A stretch of 44,891 nt of DNA from Staphylococcus equorum. GTDB lineage: Bacteria > Bacillota > Bacilli > Staphylococcales > Staphylococcaceae. Below the pieces are notes generated by a model. The model worked only from the letters and a program-made list of their open reading frames with translations. It was not told the origin of the DNA and searched no databases. Shown in pieces: positions 34,842 through 43,104 of this stretch (the first letter of the stretch is position 1; each line of letters begins with the position of its first letter). Location of the stretch: positions 1 through 44,891 of the forward strand of contig NZ_LNNB01000033.1 in assembly GCF_001747895.1 (NCBI RefSeq). Reading direction: 5' to 3'. Both the position numbers and the translations under genes were made by a program.

Positions 34842-37370
34842 TTGGCAAAGTTTTTGTATAAATTAGGTTCGTTTATTGCAAAACATAAATGGTGGAGTGT
34901 AGTTGCATGGGTCGTTTTACTCGTAGCAATTATTATACCGCTTACAATAAGTTCACCTAAATTTGATAATGACATCACTATGAATGGTTTAGAGTCACTC
35001 GATACTAACAAAAAAATTGAAGATGAATTTAACCAGGATAGTGAAAAAGCTCAAATAAGGATTGTATTTAAAAGCGATTCTGAGAACGGCATAGTTAAGG
35101 AAGACATGACTAAAGATATCAAAGACACATTGAATGACATCAAAGACAATGATGATGATATCAAGAATGTTTCAGATCCTTATGATAATAAACAAATAAG
35201 TAAAGATAAAACAACTGCTTTTGCAGATGTCAATTATGATGTGTCTGCTACAGCTTTAAAAGCAGATTCTAAAGATAACGTGAAAGATGAAGTTGAAAAA
35301 TTAGAAGACAAACATAACGTACAAGCTGAATTAATGGGTACAGGCATGGAATCTACTGAAATTGGTGGTGCTTCAGAAGTAATAGGCATTATCGTAGCAT
35401 TCGTCGTACTATTAATTACTTTTGGCTCATTTATTGCTGCAGGTATGCCAATCATTAGTGCATTACTTGGCTTAGGCACAGGTGTAGGAATTATTTCATT
35501 ACTTACTTACGCCTTTGATATTCCAAACGTTACATTGACGTTAGCCGTTATGATTGGACTTGCAGTTGGTATAGATTACGCACTGTTTATACTATTTAGA
35601 TATCGTCAAATAGTGAAGACAGAACCAGATCATATTAAAGCTATCGGTTTAGCTGTAGGTACAGCAGGTAGTGCTGTTATCTTTGCTGGTGTAACTGTAA
35701 TTATTGCAGTTTGTGGGTTAGCACTCGTTGGCATAGACTTCTTAGCAGTCATGGGTTATGCATCAGCTATTAGCGTATTAGTAGCGGTAATTAGTGCATT
35801 AACATTATTACCTGCAATAATCAGTATTTTCCATAAGAGTATTAAGCCTAAACAAAGTAAATCAGAATTTGAAGGCGATGTTGATACAGCTTGGTCAAAA
35901 TTTGTTGTAGGTAAACCTTTAGCAGCAGTCTTAATTGGTCTTATTATTTTAGTAGTAGCAGCAATTCCAATTAGTGATATGCGCTTAGGCATTCCAGACG
36001 ATGGTATGAAATCGGAAGATACAACACAGAAAAAAGCATATGATATTATTTCTGACAAATTTGGCGAAGGCTATAATGGTCAAATTGCTATGCTTGTGAA
36101 TGTTAAAGATAAGAAAGATGATCCTCAAGCATTACAAAAAGATTTACAAGATATGACAAAAGATATTAATGATATGGATAACGTGGATATGGCGACGCCT
36201 CCACAACTAAGTGATAGTAAAGATTATGCCTTAGTTGCTGTAATTCCTGAAAAAGGACCTAACGCGCAATCTACCAATGATTTAGTCCATGATTTAAGAG
36301 ATTATAATGATGATGCAAAAGATAAATATGATTTCAAAACAGAAGTCTCTGGTCAAAGTGTAATCAACATTGATATGTCTCAAAAATTAAATGAAGCAAT
36401 TCCATTATTTGCGAGTGTCATTGTAGCGTTGGCATTTATTCTATTAATGGTAGTATTCCGCTCAATCATTATTCCATTGAAAGCAGTGCTAGGGTTTGTA
36501 TTATCATTAGTAGCAACACTTGGCTTTACGACATTAATCATGCAAGAAGGATTTATGTCTGGTCTATTTGGTGTTGACACTACAGGACCATTACTCGCAT
36601 TCTTACCAGTGATAACAATCGGTTTATTATTTGGTCTCGCAATGGATTATGAAGTGTTCTTAATGTCACGTATTCATGAAGAATACAGTAAGACACGTAA
36701 CAACGAACATGCTATCAAAGTAGGTATTAAAGAAAGTGGCCCAGTTGTGGTAGCTGCAGCATTGATTATGTTCAGTGTGTTCATCGCATTTGTCTTCCAA
36801 GATGACGTGATGATTAAATCAATGGGTATAGCACTCGGTTTCGGTGTGTTATTCGATGCATTTATCGTACGTTTACTATTGATACCTGCACTTACACAGT
36901 TGTTTGGTAAAGCATCGTGGTATATGCCAGCATGGTTAAACAGAATTTTACCAAGTGTAGATATTGAAGGTCATGAATTACAAAGTATGATGCCTGCTCA
37001 AAAATTCAGCGCATCAAAAGAAAGTTATGATCGTACATTCAACATTCACCAACAATCAACTACAACAACTAAAAATAACAATGAAATTCCAGTTGATAGA
37101 AAAACTAAAATGTTATATGACGAGATTGCGCAACAAACGGCGCAGACAGATTTCTTATATCAAGCATTAGAAGACTATCAAGCAGGTAAAAAACAACCGC
37201 ATTATTACAGCGATAATAATGATGCTAACAATGTAGATAACAGTACAGAACGTCATACAACATCAAGTACAGAAAACAAAGATGAAGACGTTATGTCGCT
37301 GTTAGCACAACAAAGTAAAAACATTAACAAGTTGAATGAATTAATCGAGAAAACGATAAATAAAAAATAA
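34842..37370 (+). CDS. farE: MMPL family fatty-acid efflux protein FarE
   Basis: The 842-residue RND-superfamily transporter has 12 membrane helices in two halves, each with an extracytoplasmic domain after helix 1 or 7. MMPL motifs include GIDYALFILFRYR (about 248-260) and GLAMDYEVFLMSRIHEEY (about 605-622), whose Asp-Tyr pairs relay protons. In S. aureus FarE exports antimicrobial fatty acids. The start is a TTG at 34842 directly after AGGAGGCAATAG. No ATG fits: the protein begins MAKFLYKLG as in S. aureus. A polar tail of about 120 residues rich in Gln, Asn and Asp ends with a possible short coiled coil. Confidence 0.88.
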   Translation: MAKFLYKLGSFIAKHKWWSVVAWVVLLVAIIIPLTISSPKFDNDITMNGLESLDTNKKIEDEFNQDSEKAQIRIVFKSDSENGIVKEDMTKDIKDTLNDIKDNDDDIKNVSDPYDNKQISKDKTTAFADVNYDVSATALKADSKDNVKDEVEKLEDKHNVQAELMGTGMESTEIGGASEVIGIIVAFVVLLITFGSFIAAGMPIISALLGLGTGVGIISLLTYAFDIPNVTLTLAVMIGLAVGIDYALFILFRYRQIVKTEPDHIKAIGLAVGTAGSAVIFAGVTVIIAVCGLALVGIDFLAVMGYASAISVLVAVISALTLLPAIISIFHKSIKPKQSKSEFEGDVDTAWSKFVVGKPLAAVLIGLIILVVAAIPISDMRLGIPDDGMKSEDTTQKKAYDIISDKFGEGYNGQIAMLVNVKDKKDDPQALQKDLQDMTKDINDMDNVDMATPPQLSDSKDYALVAVIPEKGPNAQSTNDLVHDLRDYNDDAKDKYDFKTEVSGQSVINIDMSQKLNEAIPLFASVIVALAFILLMVVFRSIIIPLKAVLGFVLSLVATLGFTTLIMQEGFMSGLFGVDTTGPLLAFLPVITIGLLFGLAMDYEVFLMSRIHEEYSKTRNNEHAIKVGIKESGPVVVAAALIMFSVFIAFVFQDDVMIKSMGIALGFGVLFDAFIVRLLLIPALTQLFGKASWYMPAWLNRILPSVDIEGHELQSMMPAQKFSASKESYDRTFNIHQQSTTTTKNNNEIPVDRKTKMLYDEIAQQTAQTDFLYQALEDYQAGKKQPHYYSDNNDANNVDNSTERHTTSSTENKDEDVMSLLAQQSKNINKLNELIEKTINKK

Positions 37371-37412
37371 GTTTAATTATATTAAGATGCTTAATTATTA
37401 AGAGCATCTCTT

Positions 37413-37452
37413 ACTGCCAACAAAATCCCGGATTTTGTTGGCAGTTTTTTTG
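37413..37452 (+). terminator. Terminator after farE
   Basis: ACTGCCAACAAAATCC and GGATTTTGTTGGCAGT form a 16-bp perfect stem with a two-base CG loop, followed by TTTTTT. The TGCCAACAAA word also occurs in the repeat at 3526-3672. Confidence 0.92.
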
Positions 37453-37595
37453 TCCAAAGATCAATAAAATAGCATAGATTATAGCCGGATTTTTAATTTT
37501 TAATTTTTAATGAACCAAACAATGTAACAGCAGCATAAAGGATGGATTACGCTTTGTGTTAGTGCTGAGAAGTAGATTGACGGTATGGAAATAGA

Positions 37596-37736
37596 ATGAA
37601 ATATATGGATACCAGAAAGGCGATATTTTTATTGTTGATGATTATATTGATTATGCTCCCATCATTTAAAGAAGCATCACATCTACGTCATTTACCAAAG
37701 GGTCTAACACATAAATTACACTCAAAAAGTATATAA
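37596..37736 (+). CDS. Possible 46-residue single-helix membrane peptide
   Basis: An ATG frame encodes MKYMDTRKAIFLLLMIILIM followed by a basic, His-rich tail (HLRHLPKGLTHKLHSKSI). A charged start, one hydrophobic helix and a cationic tail are a coherent pattern, like small staphylococcal membrane peptides or type I toxins. The ribosome site is weak (GGAA seven or eight bases upstream) and I know no homologue. It fills most of the 407-bp gap between farE and the M20 gene. Confidence 0.35.
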   Translation: MKYMDTRKAIFLLLMIILIMLPSFKEASHLRHLPKGLTHKLHSKSI

Positions 37737-37776
37737 TGTAAATAAGTTAAATATATTTAATGTAGGAGGAATTGTC

Positions 37777-38952
37777 ATGGTGAAACAATTAATAGATATA
37801 TTGAAAGAGAAAGAAAACCGAATGATTGAGATACGCCGCTATCTTCATCAATATCCTGAGTTATCTTTCCATGAAGAAGAAACGCCTAAGTATATTGAAG
37901 ATTTTTATAAAGATAAAGATTGTGAAGTAGAAACGAATGTAGGTCCGAATGGTTTGAAGGTGACAATCGATAGTGGGAAACCTGGTAAGACGATAGCAAT
38001 ACGTGCTGATTTTGATGCTCTACCAATTCAAGAGGACACGGGGTTAGCATTTGCTTCAAAAAATGAAGGTGTGATGCATGCTTGTGGTCATGATGCACAT
38101 ACAGCATACATGCTAATTCTTGCTGAAACACTTATCGAACTGAAGGATCAATTTAAGGGTAAAGTTGTTGTTATTCATCAACCTGCTGAAGAAGTGCCTC
38201 CAGGCGGTGCACAAGCGATGATTAAAGATGGTGTCTTAGATGGAGTCGACCATGTATTAGGTGTCCATGTGATGAGTCATATGCCATCTGGTAATGTATA
38301 TTACCGTGAAGACAATGTACAAACAGGTAGAGATTTCTTTAAACTTAAAGTGAATGGGCAGGGAGGACATGGTTCTTCACCACATACGGCAAACGACAGT
38401 ATAGTAGCTGGAGCATATTTTGTTAATGCTTTACAAACGATTGTTTCGAGACGCTTAAATCCTTTTGAAACAGGCGTCGTAACGATTGGTTCATTTGATG
38501 GCAAAGGACAATTTAATGTGATTAAAGATAGTATTGAAGTAGAAGGCGATGTACGTGCCTTGACTGATGATACCAAACATACGATTAAAAAAGAGGTTAA
38601 ACGTTTAACTGAAGGCTTAGAGGCAATGTTTGGTGTGACATGCGAATTAGAATATAATGATGATTACCCTGCATTATACAATGATCCAGAGTTCACAAAA
38701 TTTGTTGCAGAATCTATTGAAAACGCTGATACAGATGCGATTAAAGGTATAGAAAGATGTGAAGCACAACCACCATCTGAAGATTTTGCATATTATGCTA
38801 AAGCTATACCTAGCACATTTATTTATGCGGGTGCTGCCCCTGATAATGGTGACATTCATCCTCATCACCATCCTAAATTTGATATCAGTGAAAAATCATT
38901 ACGCGTAGCAGCTGAAGCAGTAGGCGTTACGGTATTCAATTACTTAAAATAA
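37777..38952 (+). CDS. M20D family amidohydrolase (N-acyl amino acid/hippurate hydrolase type)
   Basis: The 391-residue zinc peptidase-like enzyme has the M20D metal motif HACGHDAH (101-108, with Cys103), the catalytic QPAEE (Glu138-Glu139), His164 in GVHV and the late HPHHHPKFD ligand near 362. The lid domain (about 190-300) is present. Such enzymes deacylate N-acyl amino acids, hippurate, or N-acetyl-diaminopimelate-like compounds. AGGAGGAA is well placed before the ATG at 37777. It is a single gene with a terminator at 38972-39010; substrate uncertain. Confidence 0.93.
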   Translation: MVKQLIDILKEKENRMIEIRRYLHQYPELSFHEEETPKYIEDFYKDKDCEVETNVGPNGLKVTIDSGKPGKTIAIRADFDALPIQEDTGLAFASKNEGVMHACGHDAHTAYMLILAETLIELKDQFKGKVVVIHQPAEEVPPGGAQAMIKDGVLDGVDHVLGVHVMSHMPSGNVYYREDNVQTGRDFFKLKVNGQGGHGSSPHTANDSIVAGAYFVNALQTIVSRRLNPFETGVVTIGSFDGKGQFNVIKDSIEVEGDVRALTDDTKHTIKKEVKRLTEGLEAMFGVTCELEYNDDYPALYNDPEFTKFVAESIENADTDAIKGIERCEAQPPSEDFAYYAKAIPSTFIYAGAAPDNGDIHPHHHPKFDISEKSLRVAAEAVGVTVFNYLK

Positions 38953-38971
38953 ATTATTAAAACATCAAATA

Positions 38972-39012
38972 AAGGTTGTAGCTTATTATACTGGGCTACA
39001 ACCTTTATTTTT
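38972..39012 (+). terminator. Terminator after the M20 gene
   Basis: AAAGGTTGTAGC and GCTACAACCTTT form a perfect 12-bp stem, then ATTTTT. Confidence 0.88.
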
Positions 39013-39109
39013 GTGCGCCTATGATTTTATTCTTATTTTACATGTAGTTTATGTAGTCACATTAAAGTGTATATATAGAATAATAAAAAAATGAAAAAGG
39101 ATGATTAAA

Positions 39110-39574
39110 ATGAATGCGGATAAAAAATTAAGTGAATTGCTTGAAGATTATAATAAGCCATTAAAAAAATTATTCAAATATGATAAGTCAAAGGCACTTA
39201 CATTTGATAAAGAAAGTAGAAGTGCAGTCCAAGAACAAAAAGGTATTTTTGTTATCTTTAAAAATAAAAAACCATTATATGTAGGGCAAGCAGGTGGGTT
39301 TATGACGGGATATAAACTTACTCAAAAAGATTTAAATGATAAGCTGGCACAATTCAATGTGAAATCAGATGCTGGTACAGCAAAATTTAGAAAAGCCTAT
39401 GTAGCGCAACAAAATTTAGATGAATCAGAATTAAAAAATATTAAAGCTGAAGAACATAATTTGAAATTCCAATATATTAAAGTTAAAGGTAACCCAGCAC
39501 TCATTAATATCTTGGAAATACTTGCTTTAGAATATGCGAAAGAAAATGATGTCGAATTATATAATTTTCTATAA
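39110..39574 (+). CDS. GIY-YIG-like domain protein
   Basis: The 154-residue protein has a GIY-YIG-like pattern: KGIFVIFKNKKPLYVGQAGG (45-47 GIF for GIY, 57-59 YVG for YIG), then an Arg in KFRKAY and a Glu/Asn near the end (NILEILALEYAKEN). The fold is that of small nicking nucleases, but the Arg spacing and metal-binding Glu are not certain, so activity is unclear. The ATG at 39110 is chosen because AAAAAGG is well spaced to it and abuts the earlier ATG at 39101. It lies 45 bp upstream of the esterase gene, probably an operon. Confidence 0.65.
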   Translation: MNADKKLSELLEDYNKPLKKLFKYDKSKALTFDKESRSAVQEQKGIFVIFKNKKPLYVGQAGGFMTGYKLTQKDLNDKLAQFNVKSDAGTAKFRKAYVAQQNLDESELKNIKAEEHNLKFQYIKVKGNPALINILEILALEYAKENDVELYNFL

Positions 39575-39619
39575 AATCACCTGAAGTCAAAGCGGTGAAT
39601 AGGAAGAGGGTTGATTGCT

Positions 39620-40312
39620 ATGAATATAAGAAATTTCAATATTCGGTTTCAACACCATGATATTAAAGTGAAATTACCTAAAGGATATTTTAAGCGTAAC
39701 GCTGGTCCATACCCTTTAGTTGTTGTTCAAGATGGCGATGATTTATTTAAAGATATTGAACGAGAAGTCATATTTGTGGGGTTACTGCCGAATGATGATG
39801 ATACAATTTATGCGTCTTGGCAAGATGTAGTCGAGGATGAAGCATTTTATAAAGCAGCGGATGATTATATCTTATGGATTTCTGATGAATTGTTGCCTTA
39901 TTTAAAAAAATGTTTCAATATATCTGAACAACGTAGGGATATAAGTATTGCTGGGGCGTCACTAGGTGGATTAGTTGCGCTTTATGCTTTATTCAAGAAA
40001 CCTGATGCTTTTGGCACATATATACTGCTTTCACCTTCAATATGGTATCCAGGCTTTCTAACATTTATGAAGCAACAACATATTATTAAAGCAGAAGAAC
40101 ATGTTTACTGGTACATTGGCATGCTTGAAGATGAGCAACATCCAGATATCAATACCAATATCTTAGCTCAAACTGAGCAAGGCGTAGACATTTTAAATGA
40201 ACTCTTAATTTCTGAGCAAATGTCATTTCACTTCGTTACAAGTAATAAAGGGCTACATCAGAAAATGTATTTTAAAAAATACTTTAATAAAGCGGTAAAA
40301 AAATTATTTTAG
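39620..40312 (+). CDS. Esterase D/IroE-type alpha/beta hydrolase
   Basis: The 230-residue cytosolic hydrolase has the nucleophile elbow GASLGG (Ser114), a preceding oxyanion strand (VVVQDGDDLF, 34-43) and a late GLHQK segment holding the probable catalytic His. Proteins of this group (putative esterase, PF00756) hydrolyse S-formylglutathione, siderophore or acyl esters. GAAGAGGG sits nine bases before the ATG at 39620; a TTG three codons earlier is less likely. It follows the GIY-YIG-like gene by 45 bp. No clear terminator follows within 200 bp. Confidence 0.85.
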   Translation: MNIRNFNIRFQHHDIKVKLPKGYFKRNAGPYPLVVVQDGDDLFKDIEREVIFVGLLPNDDDTIYASWQDVVEDEAFYKAADDYILWISDELLPYLKKCFNISEQRRDISIAGASLGGLVALYALFKKPDAFGTYILLSPSIWYPGFLTFMKQQHIIKAEEHVYWYIGMLEDEQHPDINTNILAQTEQGVDILNELLISEQMSFHFVTSNKGLHQKMYFKKYFNKAVKKLF

Positions 40313-40350
40313 TTAATATACCCACGAAAATATGACAAATTATAGTCATT

Positions 40351-40365
40351 AGTTATCAGAAAATT
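40351..40365. promoter_or_regulatory. Possible CodY box upstream of the MFS gene
   Basis: On the minus strand AATTTTCTGATAACT matches 13 of 15 consensus positions. It lies 183 bp before the MFS start, rather far for direct control. Confidence 0.3.
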
Positions 40366-40547
40366 CAAAATAACGGCATGTAAATTCTGACCTTTATGTT
40401 TAATTAATGATAATATTTAAAGTGTAAGAAATTTTAAAAGAAATCATCGTGCACTAAAATGTGTAATAATCTCATTTGTAAAATACGAATACAAGTGTCT
40501 TTTGAAATTCTAACTTTATATTATTAACAAACATAGGGGATGCTTTT

Positions 40548-41933
40548 ATGGTAGAAAAAATGAAACAAATTTCAGGGGGTAAATTGTTGACGGGTATTGT
40601 ATTATCAATATTAACTTATTGGTTATTTGCCCAATCATTTTTAAATATTGGGCCTCAAATCCAGTCAACTTTTGGAGCTAGTCCAGGTATAGTCAATATT
40701 TCTATAAGTTTAACGTCATTTGTTACCGGTGTGTTTATGGTAGTAGCTGGTAATATTTCAGATAAATTTGGTAAGGTAAAGATGACACGTATTGCACTCA
40801 TACTAAGTATCGTTGGTTCACTTATGCTTATCGTCTCAGGTAACGTTGTATTACTGATTCTAGGTAGAGTTGTGCAAGGTTTATCAGCAGCAATTATCAT
40901 GCCAGCGACGATTTCCATCGTCAATGACTTTTTTGAAGGGGACGAAAGACAAAAAGCATTGAGTTTTTGGTCAATTGGTGCGTTTGGTGGTACAGGTTTA
41001 TCATCCTTCTTTGCAGGAGCGATGGCAACGTTTATATCATGGCAATCTATTTTTATTTTGTCGATTATATTATCGCTTGTAGCGATGATGTTATTAAAAC
41101 ATTTACCAGAAAGTGAATTAATTAAAGACAAAACAAATCGTTTTGATTATGTTGGACTGACAATATTTGTGATTATGATCGCGAGTATTAGCTTTGTCAT
41201 TACGCAAGGGTATAAAATGGGGTGGCTGAGCACACCGACATTAGTATTATTAGCTGTCTTTATCATATGTGTATTTATGTTCTTCAAAGTAGAACGTGGC
41301 AAAAAAGTGCCGTTTATCGATTTGGAATTATTTAAAAATAAACCTTATATAGGCGCAGTACTTGCGAACTTCTTACTTAACACAGGCGTTGGTGTCATTG
41401 CTTTATTTAATATGTATGCGCAAGGTGGATTGAAATTTAGTGCGTTCCAAGCAGGTTTACTTACTTTACCGTACTTAATTACACTACTTATTGTTGTGCG
41501 CTTAGGTGAAAAGAGTATTAAAAGATTTGGTGCGAAACGTGCGTTGGTTATCGGACCAATATTTACAGCAATAGGTATATTATTATTTAGTTTAACGTTC
41601 TTTGGTACCTCAGGATATATCGTTGTAGCGTTAATTGCATCAGTCTTTTTTGGTGGGGGTACAGGTCTCTTTGCAACACCTGCATTGAGTACTGCAGTTT
41701 CAACTACACCACCAGAAAAAGTGGGCGTTGCTTCCGGTATATTTAAAATGGGCTCAACACTTGGTGGTGCCTTTGGTATTGCGATTATGACTTCTATTTA
41801 CACAGCGATTATGCAAAGCGGACAAAGCGTACATACAGCGGCAACAACAGGTTTTATCGTTGGTGCTTGTATCGTTGGTTGTGGTGTTCTAGCAAGTGCA
41901 TTAATCATACCAACACGTAAAATAAATACGTAA
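40548..41933 (+). CDS. DHA2-type MFS multidrug efflux pump (NorB/SdrM-like)
   Basis: This 461-residue antiporter has 14 predicted membrane helices. Motif A variant GNISDKFGKVKMTR spans about 64-77. Helix 4 motif LGRVVQGLSAAIIMPATISI spans about 105-124, and an SFWSIGAFGGTGLSSFFAGA helix follows. It resembles NorB as I remember it (start ...LTGIVLS..TYWLFAQS). Such pumps expel quinolones, dyes and quaternary ammonium compounds with protons. GGGGA lies seven bases before the ATG at 40548. Which of NorB, NorC or SdrM it corresponds to cannot be settled by eye. Confidence 0.88.
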   Translation: MVEKMKQISGGKLLTGIVLSILTYWLFAQSFLNIGPQIQSTFGASPGIVNISISLTSFVTGVFMVVAGNISDKFGKVKMTRIALILSIVGSLMLIVSGNVVLLILGRVVQGLSAAIIMPATISIVNDFFEGDERQKALSFWSIGAFGGTGLSSFFAGAMATFISWQSIFILSIILSLVAMMLLKHLPESELIKDKTNRFDYVGLTIFVIMIASISFVITQGYKMGWLSTPTLVLLAVFIICVFMFFKVERGKKVPFIDLELFKNKPYIGAVLANFLLNTGVGVIALFNMYAQGGLKFSAFQAGLLTLPYLITLLIVVRLGEKSIKRFGAKRALVIGPIFTAIGILLFSLTFFGTSGYIVVALIASVFFGGGTGLFATPALSTAVSTTPPEKVGVASGIFKMGSTLGGAFGIAIMTSIYTAIMQSGQSVHTAATTGFIVGACIVGCGVLASALIIPTRKINT

Positions 41934-41944
41934 ATATTAAAATT

Positions 41945-41984
41945 AAAGACCATTGTAACGTTATCGTTGCAATGGTCTTTGTTA
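41945..41984. terminator. Terminator between the MFS and YrhK-like genes
   Basis: AAAGACCATTGTAACG pairs with CGTTGCAATGGTCTTT (one mismatch) around TTAT, giving T-rich tails on both sides for the two convergent genes. Confidence 0.85.
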
Positions 41985-42003
41985 TGTTGGATGATAAAAT
42001 ACA

Positions 42004-42303
42004 CTATTCATCATGCATTTCTGATTTTTTATATTTATGTGCCAAATGTAAATCATGCGACAATGCAATAAGCGGTCTAACCGTCATCTGTACACTACCG
42101 ATTACAAACAGTATTGTACCTAATGTGACAGTAGAATCACTAAAAAATAAAAAACTACCTATTAAGAATATGATGCCAAGAACAACATCGTTTAATTGGT
42201 ATAGTGCTTTATAAATCATTGTGAGACGTTCAGATCTTTGAGGTGTATTAAAATTTAAATCAGCACTTTTGTTAATAGGATTTTGTTGATTTGATTTTGA
42301 CAT
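42004..42303 (-). CDS. YrhK-like small membrane protein
   Basis: The 99-residue protein has a polar N-terminus (about 1-30) and two membrane helices (about 35-52 and 58-75) with a typical hairpin, FLIGSFLFF then LFVIGSVQMTVRPLIAL, as in the YrhK domain family. Function unknown. GGGAGG seven bases before the ATG at 42303 sets the start; a codon at 42318 overlaps this site. It is divergent from the ogt gene. Confidence 0.75.
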   Translation of the reverse strand: MSKSNQQNPINKSADLNFNTPQRSERLTMIYKALYQLNDVVLGIIFLIGSFLFFSDSTVTLGTILFVIGSVQMTVRPLIALSHDLHLAHKYKKSEMHDE

Positions 42304-42419
42304 AGAAAGGCCTCCCATACATATCTTGAGTTGTCTTACTCATTCCCTTAATGGTTTACATAAAACCAAGAAAGATTTATGATAAAACAAATTCAGAAGG
42401 ACAGAAAGAGGGGAGCATC

Positions 42420-42953
42420 ATGCATTATAAAAGATACTATCAAGCACCTATAGGACGCATTGCAATAACATCTGACGGAGAGCATATCACTGGCTTGTGG
42501 CTACCCAATCAAACCGATTTCGAATTAAAATATGATGATAAGTTAGTTGAAACAGAACAACCGATCTTTGATAAAGTAGAACGTTGGTTAGACGCGTATT
42601 TCTCAGGAAATATTCCGGAAATTGATTTTCCTTTAAAAGCGTCAGGTACGGAATTTCGTGAACAAGTCTGGGCAGCACTTTTAGAAATACCCTATGGCAA
42701 GACAGTAACTTATGGAGAAATCGCACAAATAATAGGGAAAAAAAGAGGTAAAACCCAAATGTCGTCACAAGCAGTGGGTGGTGCAGTAGGCAACAATCCA
42801 ATTTCAATTATCATTCCCTGTCATAGAGTTGTTGGTAAAGATGGTAGCTTAACAGGTTATGGTGGCGGCATTGATACCAAAATCGAGTTACTTAAATTAG
42901 AAAAAATGGATATGGATGCATTTTATAGACCGAAATACAGTACGAAGCCTTGA
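42420..42953 (+). CDS. ogt: Methylated-DNA--[protein]-cysteine S-methyltransferase
   Basis: The 177-residue repair protein takes the methyl group from O6-methylguanine (or O4-methylthymine) onto its own cysteine in a suicidal reaction. The active-site motif IIPCHRVVG is intact (Cys134), with GTEFREQVWAALLEIPYGKTVTYGEIA ahead of it (helix-turn-helix and Arg finger). An Ada-type N-terminal domain is absent, so it is the Ogt form. AGAGGGG precedes the ATG at 42420; an in-frame upstream ATG lacks a site. The AlkA-type gene for alkylation repair at 3682 is not linked. Confidence 0.95.
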   Translation: MHYKRYYQAPIGRIAITSDGEHITGLWLPNQTDFELKYDDKLVETEQPIFDKVERWLDAYFSGNIPEIDFPLKASGTEFREQVWAALLEIPYGKTVTYGEIAQIIGKKRGKTQMSSQAVGGAVGNNPISIIIPCHRVVGKDGSLTGYGGGIDTKIELLKLEKMDMDAFYRPKYSTKP

Positions 42954-43035
42954 GCCCGTAGTATTGAGAAGTAAATTATTTTTTCAAAAACCACTCTTAA
43001 ATACGCTTGTAAGTTGTAAAAAATCTCTAACTAAG

Positions 43036-43063
43036 TTGATAATTTAACTCAGTGTGGTATTCT
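43036..43063 (+). promoter_or_regulatory. Promoter of the second BCCT gene
   Basis: TTGATA (43036-43041) and TATTCT (43058-43063) are 16 bases apart. A sigma-B reading (GTTGAT-N14-TGGTAT) is also possible over the same bases and would suit an osmoprotectant carrier. Confidence 0.5.
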
Positions 43064-43104
43064 ATTACACGTCTTTGCTAAAAATTTAAGGGATGGTGAG
43101 CATT

